Source: Pleurocapsa sp. MO_226.B13 (lineage in GTDB: Bacteria; Cyanobacteriota; Cyanobacteriia; Cyanobacteriales; Xenococcaceae). From it: a stretch of 5,582 nucleotides of DNA. Location of the stretch: positions 1-5,582 of the forward strand of contig JASJEI010000550.1 of NCBI GenBank assembly GCA_030064795.1, in the 5' to 3' direction. A program made the position numbers and the translations under genes. Under the pieces are notes generated by a model, which was not told where the DNA came from, did no database searches, and saw only the letters and a list, made by a program, of their open reading frames with translations. Positions 1 to 5,477 of this stretch are shown piece after piece (the stretch's first letter is position 1; each line of letters begins with the position of its first letter).

Positions 1-180
1 GGTAAACGTCATCCCACCTTGGGCTGTAATGTTACTGTCGGCGCGGGAGCGAAAATTCTTGGCAATATTAAGATCGGCAGTCACGTCCGTGTTGGTGCTG
101 TTACCGTAGTCCTAAAAGACATACCGCACAACTCTACAGTAGTCGGCATCCCTGGTCGAATTATTTCGAGCGCGAGATAG
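1..180 (+). CDS. cysE: Serine O-acetyltransferase, C-terminal end (5' part lies outside the window)
   Basis: The protein transfers acetyl from acetyl-CoA to L-serine, making the O-acetylserine that accepts sulfide in cysteine synthesis; it is cytoplasmic. The window opens in frame and shows 59 residues before TAG at 178-180. They form left-handed beta-helix hexapeptide repeats ([22 protein letters not shown]) preceded by GKRHPTLG, whose RHP matches the conserved Arg-His active-site pair of CysE (R192/H193 in E. coli numbering). The segment ends in [18 protein letters not shown], the closing motif of the family. Two points stand out. [10 protein letters not shown] replaces the usual VGA(G/N)(S/T)VVLKD, and the chain stops only six residues after GIPGR, without the longer tail of many CysE proteins. 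Short-tailed family members exist, so this need not be damage. It lies upstream of cysH and sir on the same strand. Family assignment is firm; a related hexapeptide acetyltransferase is the only realistic alternative. Confidence 0.88.
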   Translation, partial: GKRHPTLGCNVTVGAGAKILGNIKIGSHVRVGAVTVVLKDIPHNSTVVGIPGRIISSAR

Positions 181-856
181 ATCATACCTCGATTGTAATT
201 AATACCATTTTGTCGGCTCTGGGCAAACTTCCCTCTACAGGGGATATACATTGACCATTTTGTCAGGTTGACGAGCGACCCCGCGTCGGACTAGGACGCA
301 AGAGAACGCGTTCGTCGTGACATTGCCCGTGTGTATTAAAGCAATTATCATCCAGATACAAGTTTTCAGATGACACAAATGCGACCAGTCCTTTGATTGA
401 CCATCCATTGATTCAAGGCATTGTAAAGACGGGAGTTGTTTTGGTGCGTGACCGAAAGTAAGGCGCATAGTTCGCCGCAACTAATCCTTTAGGGCGTTCC
501 CTTGCTGAGGAAACCGAGCGCGGGTTCGTTTATCCCTTTATACCCGAAGGGTGCGAATGGGGGCACCGCTTTTTCACAGCATTCTGAAATAGTGAAGTGG
601 TATCTAATCTCAGGATGCTGACTCCCCTTTACCTTTGTCAACTCCTTGACTCTTTTATTCTCGCAACTTCTAGACTTTTCTTTCGCTCTTTTGTCAGTCA
701 ATCAGGTAGTCTACCAAACTATCAACGAATTTTTGACAGTAGGAATTTACTCATTACTGCATAGGTAAATTTTGAGGGCAACTATCAAAAAACAGTTAAG
801 ACATCAATCGATTTAATCTTAGTTATTTTGCTGATTTTCAGGAGTAGACAATTATT
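181..856. other. Long non-coding stretch between cysE and cysH
   Basis: No intact gene is seen in these 676 bases. Minus-strand open frames at 235-480 and 489-701 are not convincing as whole genes, though the first contains a transposase-like fragment listed separately. An 11-bp direct repeat ACCATTTTGTC occurs at 204-214 and 254-264. Positions about 265-330 are clearly more GC-rich than their surroundings. Positions 542-552 (ACCC-GAA-GGGT) and 550-567 (GGTGC, 8-nt loop, GCACC) are small overlapping hairpins. Positions 625-700 are pyrimidine-rich on the plus strand. A TTGACA at 733-738 could be a -35 box for cysH, but no good -10 box sits at the standard spacing. HIP1 sites are absent here. 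Confidence 0.6.
300..441 (-). pseudogene. Probable decayed transposase N-terminal fragment
   Basis: Read on the minus strand, 440-384 encodes NNSRLYNALNQWMVNQRTG in one frame. From about 390 to 319 an adjoining frame encodes WSHLCHLKTCIWMIIALIH followed by TGNV. Joined across a frameshift near 390, these give a pattern I recognise from the N-terminus of cyanobacterial DDE (IS4/IS701-like) transposases: a short helical segment, then W-x2-x-x-HLKT-x-x-WM-x-x-x-L-I-x-SG/TG. The rest of such a protein, including the DDE catalytic core, is missing, and downstream residues match poorly. This would be a relic of an insertion between cysE and cysH. No terminal inverted repeats were identified. The match is from memory of the family pattern, so assignment is moderate; a chance reading of non-coding DNA remains possible. 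Confidence 0.45.
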
Positions 857-1660
857 ATGAGTTTAGTCAATAATTTCTCTTTAACATCAAATAAGGAACT
901 CAAAGTTAAGCCAGAGGTAGCTCCTGTGGCACGGGAGTGCCAACTCAATTTAGAACTAGTCAATAAAGATTTAAGTAATGCTAGTGCGAGCGAGACGATC
1001 GAATGGGCAGTTGACACCTTTGGCGATCGCTTAGTAATGAGTACCAGTTTCGGAATTCAATCTGCGGTTATGTTGCATCTGGTCACTCGCATTGTTCCTG
1101 ACATTCCCGTTATCTGGATCGATACAGGTTATTTACCTCAAGAAACCTATCAATTTGCCGAAGAACTAACCGAAAAACTGCGATTAAATCTGAAAATTTA
1201 TCAATCTTCTCTTTCCCCCGCCCGAATGGAAGCAAAATACGGCAAACTTTGGGAACAAGATAATGTTGATGCTTTAAATCTTTACGATCGCCTCCGTAAA
1301 GTAGAACCAATGAAAAGAGCATTACAGGAACTCAACGCCACAGCTTGGCTAGCAGGTTTGCGTAGGGCGCAGACTGATTATCGCCAAACTATACCTCGGA
1401 TTAGCAAACAGCAACAGCAATACAAGATTCTACCAATTTTCCACTGGAACTCTAGAGATATCTATCAATACCTTCAAGAATACGATCTTCCCTATCATCC
1501 TTGGTTTGATTTGGGATACGTCACCGTTGGCGACTGGCATTCTAGCCGTCCCCTCACAGCTAACGATAGCCATGAAAGAAATACCCGTTTTCGCGGACTC
1601 AAACAAGAGTGCGGTCTACATTTGCCCAATACTGAGATTGCCATATCTTCGGTTGCTTAA
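857..1660 (+). CDS. cysH: Phosphoadenosine phosphosulfate (PAPS) reductase, thioredoxin-dependent
   Basis: The enzyme reduces PAPS to sulfite and adenosine 3',5'-bisphosphate with thioredoxin as donor, the step before Sir in assimilatory sulfate reduction (cytoplasm). The 267-residue protein shows the nucleotide-binding PP-motif STSFGIQ (62-68), [10 protein letters not shown] (88-97), [17 protein letters not shown] (167-172), [10 protein letters not shown] and the C-terminal KQECGLH with catalytic Cys252. The only other cysteine is Cys28; the CC/CxxC cysteines that hold the [4Fe-4S] cluster of APS reductases are absent, which argues for PAPS over APS as substrate. The ATG at 857 follows AGGAG at 840-844, a rather long 12-nt spacing. 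A GTG at 926 (codon 24) has AGAGG 8 nt upstream and would give 244 residues, closer to the region I expect to be conserved, so the first 23 residues are uncertain. It lies about 300 bp upstream of sir on the same strand. Confidence 0.95.
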   Translation: MSLVNNFSLTSNKELKVKPEVAPVARECQLNLELVNKDLSNASASETIEWAVDTFGDRLVMSTSFGIQSAVMLHLVTRIVPDIPVIWIDTGYLPQETYQFAEELTEKLRLNLKIYQSSLSPARMEAKYGKLWEQDNVDALNLYDRLRKVEPMKRALQELNATAWLAGLRRAQTDYRQTIPRISKQQQQYKILPIFHWNSRDIYQYLQEYDLPYHPWFDLGYVTVGDWHSSRPLTANDSHERNTRFRGLKQECGLHLPNTEIAISSVA

Positions 1661-1808
1661 AAGCCAAAAGAAAGACAAAAAACTGAAAAGCTTAACTTTT
1701 TGATTCGTGTTTAGTCAGCTAAATAATAGCCAAAAACTCCGAACTTTAGTTTACAGAGCGATCGAATTGCTTCGACCTCTTTCTCCTCCATGATTCCCTT
1801 CCTCAACT

Positions 1809-1908
1809 ACTAACAACTAACCATAAGGCGCTGCACTAACGTTCGAGCTAGCAAACGATCGAGCGGGTAAAAATTCCAAAGCAGTGCAACGCCCTAGCCA
1901 CTAACAAC
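1809..1908. repeat. Inverted-repeat element inside CTAACAA-type heptamer repeats
   Basis: In the cysH-sir gap, GGCGCTGCACT (1827-1837) pairs with AGTGCAACGCC (1883-1893): 10 of 11 positions match, with one C/A mismatch, around a 45-nt loop. The loop holds TTCGAGC and ATCGAGC motifs and the palindromes GCTAGC and CGATCG. Both sides carry heptamer-like repeats: CTAACAA CTAACCA to the left (1811-1824) and CTAGCCA CTAACAA to the right (1894-1907), so ACTAACAAC recurs exactly at 1809-1817 and 1900-1908. Cyanobacterial genomes are known for short tandemly repeated heptamers of this kind. The arrangement looks like a small stem-loop element placed within such an array, but I cannot tell whether it moves or is transcribed. 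Nothing else of note was seen in the gap; no clear terminator follows cysH. Confidence 0.55.
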
Positions 1909-1959
1909 GATCCCTTTCAAGCCTGGTAAATGTCAACTGTAATATATTGAGTGAAAATT

Positions 1960-3714
1960 ATGGTCATCAACGCTAAACCAAAAAACCGCAAACCTTCAAG
2001 AGTTGAAACAATCAAAGAGAACAGTAACTACCTGCGAGAACCCCTCGCCACCGAACTACTAGAAGATACCACTCACTTTAGCGAATCAGCAATTCAAGTC
2101 CTGAAGTTTCATGGCTCTTACCAACAAGATAACCGCGATAACCGAGTCAAAGGACAGGAAAAAGACTATCAAATGATGTTGCGGACTCGTTCTCCTGGGG
2201 GATTTATTCCACCGCAACTATATTTAGCTCTAGATCGACTATCAGAAGAATATGGCAATCAAACCCTAAGGGCAACTACTCGTCAAGCATTTCAAATGCA
2301 CGGCATCCTCAAGAAAGACCTCAAAACCGTCATTTCGACCATCGCACGGAATCTGGGTTCTACTTTAGGTGCTTGTGGAGATTTAAATCGTAATGTAATG
2401 GCTCCTCCTGCTCCTTATAAAAATCGTCCAGAATATCAGTATGCCTGGGAGTATGCTAATAAAATTGTCGATTTACTCACACCCCAAACAGGTGCTTACT
2501 ACGAGATTTGGTTAGACGGAGAGAAAATAGTGACTGGGGAAGAAGCCCCAGAAGTTAAAGCAGCACGTCAAAGACAGAATTATGGAACGCTGATTGAAAA
2601 TACCGAAGAACCCATTTACGGTACTCATTATCTACCCAAGAAGTTTAAATGTTGCGTCACCGTCCCAGAAGATAATTCCATTGATGTTTATACCCACGAT
2701 ATTAGTTTTGTGGTCATGACTAACGAAGCGGGAGAATTAGAAGGATTTAATATCTTGGCTGGTGGCGGAATGGGACGCACCCATAATAAAGAAGAAACCT
2801 TTGCAAGGATGAGCGATCGCATTGGTTATGTCGAAAAGGAAGATGTCTACGATCTAATTAAAGCTATTGTTGCCACTCAAAGAGATTATGGCGATCGCGT
2901 CAATCGCCGTCACGCTAGGATGAAATACCTCATTAATGATTGGGGTGTGGAGAAGTTTAAAGCCAAAGTAGAATCTTATTTTGGTAAAGCGATCGCCCCT
3001 TATAAACCCTTACCAGAGTGGAAATATCAAGACTTTCTGGGTTGGCACGAACAAGGCGATGGCAAACTTTTCTTTGGACTTTCTGTAGAAAATGGTCGGA
3101 TTAAGGACGAAGGAGACTTTCAACTTAAAACCGCCCTGCGAGAAATAGTCCAGCAGTTTAACGTACCCATGCGTTTAACCCCCAACCACAACATCATCTT
3201 CTACGAAGTCGAACCATCACAAAAACAAGCCATTCAACAAATTCTGCAACAAAAAGGCGTTGTCACTCAACCAGAAGCACTCGATCCCTTATTACGTTAT
3301 TCTATGGCTTGTCCTGCCTTACCCCTATGTGGTTTAGCTGTTACCGAATCAGAAAGAATTTTACCCAGTATTCTCGATCGCATTCGCGCCTTGTTAAATA
3401 AATTAGACATGGCAGATGAAAAGCTGGTAATTCGCATGACTGGTTGTCCTAATGGCTGTGCCAGACCCTACATGGCAGAATTGGGTTTAGTGGGTAGTGC
3501 GCCAGGAACTTATCAAGTGTGGTTGGGAGGTACGCCAAACCAGACAAAATTAGCTCGTCCTTACGTTCAGAAATTACCGATTGAAGACTTAGAAGCTTTC
3601 TTAGAGCCGCTTTTCCTCTTTTTCAAACGCGATCGCTTACCCCAAGAAAGTTTTGGAGAATTCTGCGATCGTGTCGGTTTTGAAGCTTTGAGAAATACTC
3701 AGGAAAAGGAATAG
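1960..3714 (+). CDS. sir: Ferredoxin-sulfite reductase (siroheme, [4Fe-4S])
   Basis: It catalyses the six-electron reduction of sulfite to sulfide with reduced ferredoxin, using siroheme coupled to a [4Fe-4S] cluster. The 584-residue product has the nitrite/sulfite reductase repeat layout: RTRSPGG (75-81) and [10 protein letters not shown] (106-115) in the first half, [11 protein letters not shown] (from 315) with basic residues of the substrate site, and the cluster ligands CPALPLC (Cys451, Cys457) and CPNGC (Cys496, Cys500). [16 protein letters not shown] and the closing [10 protein letters not shown] fit sulfite reductase better than nitrite reductase. I prefer ATG 1960: GTG 1951, in frame and three codons upstream, has no ribosome-binding site, while GAG at 1949-1951 sits 8 nt before the ATG; either is possible. 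TAATAT at 1940-1945 could be a -10 box, but it would leave almost no leader and the -35 is poor. It follows cysH on the same strand and supplies the next pathway step. Four HIP1 octamers lie inside the gene. Confidence 0.96.
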   Translation: MVINAKPKNRKPSRVETIKENSNYLREPLATELLEDTTHFSESAIQVLKFHGSYQQDNRDNRVKGQEKDYQMMLRTRSPGGFIPPQLYLALDRLSEEYGNQTLRATTRQAFQMHGILKKDLKTVISTIARNLGSTLGACGDLNRNVMAPPAPYKNRPEYQYAWEYANKIVDLLTPQTGAYYEIWLDGEKIVTGEEAPEVKAARQRQNYGTLIENTEEPIYGTHYLPKKFKCCVTVPEDNSIDVYTHDISFVVMTNEAGELEGFNILAGGGMGRTHNKEETFARMSDRIGYVEKEDVYDLIKAIVATQRDYGDRVNRRHARMKYLINDWGVEKFKAKVESYFGKAIAPYKPLPEWKYQDFLGWHEQGDGKLFFGLSVENGRIKDEGDFQLKTALREIVQQFNVPMRLTPNHNIIFYEVEPSQKQAIQQILQQKGVVTQPEALDPLLRYSMACPALPLCGLAVTESERILPSILDRIRALLNKLDMADEKLVIRMTGCPNGCARPYMAELGLVGSAPGTYQVWLGGTPNQTKLARPYVQKLPIEDLEAFLEPLFLFFKRDRLPQESFGEFCDRVGFEALRNTQEKE

Positions 3715-3746
3715 TATTCTCTCAATAACGATTTCCATCTTGACGG

Positions 3747-3776
3747 TGATGCTTTTGAATTTTTGAATTCGCATCA
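3747..3776 (+). terminator. Possible sir transcription terminator hairpin
   Basis: Thirty-two bases after the sir stop, TGATGC (3747-3752) pairs with GCATCA (3771-3776), and GAATT (3757-3761) pairs with AATTC (3766-3770), leaving a TTTT bulge on the left and a TTTG loop. That gives 11 pairs. The stem is AT-rich and only GTTT follows, so it lacks a real U-tract. Position suits a 3' end of sir; strength does not prove it. Confidence 0.3.
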
Positions 3777-3782
3777 GTTTAG

Positions 3783-3875
3783 AACCTAACAGTTTTTATT
3801 CAAATTCCACCAGCTGAATTCACTCGTTCAGAAATTGCCGAAATCTTAGTTACAGCCATGAGTCAAGCAAAGTAA
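3783..3875 (+). pseudogene. Possible remnant of the 3' end of a small protein gene
   Basis: After an in-frame TAG at 3780, codons 3783-3872 read NLTVFIQIPPAEFTRSEIA followed by EILVTAMSQAK, then TAA at 3873-3875. The composition is protein-like (amphipathic, charged, no rare codons) but there is no start codon near the front and no ribosome-binding site. A different frame, continuous with sir past its stop, reads HLDGDAFEFLNS just upstream (3715-3786). Together they could be pieces of a broken small gene, for example an antitoxin-like one, but I recognise no family and this may be chance. Confidence 0.2.
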
Positions 3876-3947
3876 TTCCCACTTTAGTTCTGGGTTTTAA
3901 TTGGGGTTTAATCCCCCATCATTAACCTGATAACCCTTAGGGCTGGC

Positions 3948-3981
3948 GTGGAATAAGCTGAGGTTTTCTCAGCATTTCCAC
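3948..3981. repeat. Strong two-part hairpin
   Basis: GTGGAA (3948-3953) pairs with TTCCAC (3976-3981) and GCTGAG (3957-3962) pairs with CTCAGC (3968-3973). The stems are perfect, 6 bp each, separated by a TAA/AT internal loop and capped by GTTTT. No T-tract follows on either strand, so it is not a standard intrinsic terminator. It could help end transcription from both convergent genes, be an end structure of an IS200/IS605-type element, or belong to a small RNA; the sequence alone does not decide. Confidence 0.5.
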
Positions 3982-4122
3982 CCGCTAATAACTGGTTGAT
4001 GTGCTGTTTAGTAGTCAGCGATCGCCGGTTCTTCATTTTACCAAAAGTGTGTAAGAGCCTAAAAACTATGACAGTTGCAGATATGCGTAAAAACAAAGAG
4101 CTTTCAAGTGTCTCAGAGATAT

Positions 4123-4479
4123 TTAAACTTCTAACTTTTCTTCGATCTCTGCCTCTGATGCTCTAAATCCTACTAATACCGCCTGGTTATCTCTAACAAA
4201 CAAGGGACGCTTGAGTAACATCGCATCATTAGCAAAAGCCTTAATCCATTGTTCGTCCGTCCAGGTTTTCTTCTCTTCCCCAATAGCACGATAAGATTTA
4301 CCCGAAGTATTGCGCATTGGTTTGTTACCCAGAGTTTTCACCCAATTGGCGATCGTCTCCTCATCAGGAGGATTATCTTTGGTATTGATAAACTCATAAT
4401 CAACATTATTTTCTTGCAGCCATTTAATTGCTTTTTTGCAAGTTCCACAGTTTGGTATTCCGTATACTTTAATCGTCAT
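4123..4479 (-). CDS. Spx/MgsR/ArsC-like thioredoxin-fold protein
   Basis: The 118-residue protein belongs to the ArsC/Spx/YffB family. It starts with IKVYGIPNCGTCKKAIKWL, giving the family's N-terminal CXXC at Cys11 and Cys14, followed by KPMRNTSGKSYR (Arg56) and LLKRPLFVR (Arg91) and ending in LVGF. Classical glutaredoxin-linked arsenate reductase has the first Cys and counterparts of Arg56 and Arg91, but it has CGTS in place of CGTC and an arginine where this protein has VGF. That makes arsenate reduction doubtful and an Spx/MgsR- or YffB-like role in redox regulation or thiol chemistry more likely; whether it binds RNA polymerase cannot be told. Its ATG (4477-4479) lies 21 bp after the stop of the YdeI-like gene, so the two are probably co-transcribed. 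No strong ribosome-binding site is visible (only AAAAAAGATCG). No terminator was seen downstream. Confidence 0.88.
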   Translation of the reverse strand: MTIKVYGIPNCGTCKKAIKWLQENNVDYEFINTKDNPPDEETIANWVKTLGNKPMRNTSGKSYRAIGEEKKTWTDEQWIKAFANDAMLLKRPLFVRDNQAVLVGFRASEAEIEEKLEV

Positions 4480-4500
4480 AATCGATCTTTTTTGAGCGGG

Positions 4501-5070
4501 TTAAAAATTAACTCTAATGTTTTGTGCTGCTAATTCCACAGTCTTACTGATTCTTTTTGCCCTAGTTGGCGATCGCTTGGCATTTTTAATCCATTCTAAA
4601 ATACCTCTTTTTACCGAAGGCGGAAAGGTGGTGAAATACTTTTCTGCTGGAGGATTTTGACATAGTGCCTGTTTTAAGTCTTCTGGGATGACTAAAGCTT
4701 CGACATCATCGAGAAAATGCCAAGATCCATCTGCTTGGGCTCGTTCGATTTTGGCTATCCCCGCAGGTTGGAGGCGGTTTTGTTCGAGAAGTTTTGCCAC
4801 CCGCTCTTTATTAGCTTTTGACCAATTACTGCCCTTTTTTCTAGGAGATAGATAAAGCATAGTACGGCGAGCGTCTAATTTACGGCCGACGCTATCGATC
4901 CAACCAAAACAAAGAGCCTCTTCGACTATATCGTTGTAGCCTAAATAAGACATTCCGCTATTTTTTTTAGAGGTAATCAGCCAAATTCCTTCAGTCTGGG
5001 TATGATTATCCTTGAGCCAGTGATGCCATTCCTCGCGTGTTTTGGCAGTAAATTGTTTTCTTTTATCCAT
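4501..5070 (-). CDS. YdeI/OmpD-associated family protein
   Basis: The 189-residue protein fits the YdeI/OmpD-associated (bacteriocin-protection) family, whose biochemical function is not established. The N-terminal half shows EEWHHWLKDN, GIWLITSKKNSG (28-39), YNDIVEEALCFGWIDS (45-60) and LSPRKKGSNWSKANKERV (74-91). The C-terminal part carries the family's second conserved block, FPPSVKRGILEWIKNAKRSP (149-168), then a basic helix TRAKRISKTVELAAQNIR. There is no signal peptide or membrane segment, so it should be cytoplasmic. Length is usual for the family. The ATG at 5068-5070 is preceded by AAAGG about 13 nt upstream, a weak site. It is the first gene of a probable two-gene unit with the Spx-like gene. 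A HIP1 octamer lies within it (4569-4576), so it looks native to this genome. Confidence 0.87.
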   Translation of the reverse strand: MDKRKQFTAKTREEWHHWLKDNHTQTEGIWLITSKKNSGMSYLGYNDIVEEALCFGWIDSVGRKLDARRTMLYLSPRKKGSNWSKANKERVAKLLEQNRLQPAGIAKIERAQADGSWHFLDDVEALVIPEDLKQALCQNPPAEKYFTTFPPSVKRGILEWIKNAKRSPTRAKRISKTVELAAQNIRVNF

Positions 5071-5222
5071 CGTTCGTCTTCAACCTTTCACTATTAATAG
5101 CAGATCTGAGGCGATCGCATTATTCATCGCGATGTAATTTATTGCCTATTAATGTTGATAAATAAAAAGCTACGATCTGCAACCGCTTTTTTCCTCTCAA
5201 TCTACATTCAATAGCTACACAC

Positions 5223-5318
5223 ATGAAACACAAAAAAAACATAAGTTCAGAAGCTTTTGCAGCAAATCCAGAAATTTTGGCTATTTACGATCCAGTTCTA
5301 CAACAACAAGCGTATTAA
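5223..5318 (+). CDS. Unrecognised 31-codon ORF
   Basis: ATG at 5223 to TAA at 5316-5318 gives 31 residues starting MKHKKNISSEAFAANPEIL and ending DPVLQQQAY. The amino-acid mix is protein-like and soluble, with no membrane segment or signal peptide. No ribosome-binding site precedes the ATG. Past the stop, another frame reads ITKLTEEGIFKRKYNQF to about 5385, so this may be the start of a longer gene broken by a frameshift near 5316. I do not recognise a family. It is divergent from the YdeI-like gene. Confidence 0.2.
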   Translation: MKHKKNISSEAFAANPEILAIYDPVLQQQAY

Positions 5319-5384
5319 TTACAAAGCTCACAGAGGAAGGTATTTTCAAGAGAAAATATAATCAATTTATTGATTTTTGTTGAA

Positions 5385-5477
5385 ATGAAATTAAAAGATG
5401 CCAGCGATCGCGAATTGATAAGTTGCTTGAGAGCTTCAGACTCCCAAGCAATGGAGGGAGAAATGCCAGTTGTTTAG
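5385..5477 (+). pseudogene. Possible broken sigma-70-family (ECF-like) factor N-terminus
   Basis: ATG 5385 to TAG 5475-5477 encodes 30 residues. The first 23 contain DASDRELISCLRASDSQAM, which resembles the conserved opening of ECF-type sigma factors (D-x-E-L-I-x-x-L-R-x-x-D-x-x-A-M/F, normally followed by x-x-L-Y-x-R-Y). That next element is missing in this frame, but after a shift near 5455 another frame reads EKCQLFSRVFALDLCLEEN, loosely like the following helix. No later sigma region appears before the window ends. TATAAT at 5357-5362 lies suitably upstream, with no ribosome-binding site. The resemblance is short and from memory, so this is tentative. Confidence 0.25.

Larger units (their letters stand above)
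3715..4122. other. Convergent intergenic region between sir and the Spx-like gene
   Basis: The flanking genes point toward each other, so this stretch should carry 3' ends and no promoter for either. It contains a bulged hairpin just after sir, short coding-like remnants up to 3875, a small GGGG (3903-3906)/CCCC (3913-3916) hairpin and a strong two-part hairpin at 3948-3981, the last followed by a HIP1 octamer at 4018-4025. A minus-strand open frame of 62 codons (3908-4096) spans the hairpins and shows no recognisable protein. No intact gene is supported. Confidence 0.5.

Noticed and set aside
235..480. 81-codon minus-strand open frame taken as an intact gene
   Set aside because: Only its middle part looks like protein, and that part continues in another frame; it is better read as a transposase remnant than as a gene.
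489..701. 70-codon minus-strand open frame
   Set aside because: No recognisable domain, no ribosome-binding site, and the DNA consists of small hairpins and a pyrimidine-rich run typical of intergenic sequence.
1110..1322. Minus-strand open frame inside cysH
   Set aside because: Shadow of the well-supported cysH reading frame.
1506..1703. Plus-strand open frame overlapping the cysH end
   Set aside because: Out of frame with cysH and without protein-like features.
1674..1704. Possible cysH terminator, AAAAG (about 1685) with CTTTT
   Set aside because: A 5-bp AT-rich stem with no GC core is too weak to call.
3908..4096. 62-codon minus-strand open frame
   Set aside because: It spans the strong hairpin and matches no family I know; the open frame is probably chance.
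4090..4110. Terminator for the Spx-like gene from the CAAAG/CTTTC inverted repeat near 4095-4105
   Set aside because: The implied loop is only 2 nt, which is not physically reasonable for a hairpin.
4123..4479. Arsenate reductase (arsC) as a firm call
   Set aside because: The CXXC pair and the VGF in place of the third conserved arginine fit Spx/MgsR/YffB-like proteins better, and no arsenic-resistance gene is nearby.
4249..4533. Plus-strand open frame opposite the Spx-like gene
   Set aside because: Antisense shadow of a clear coding gene.
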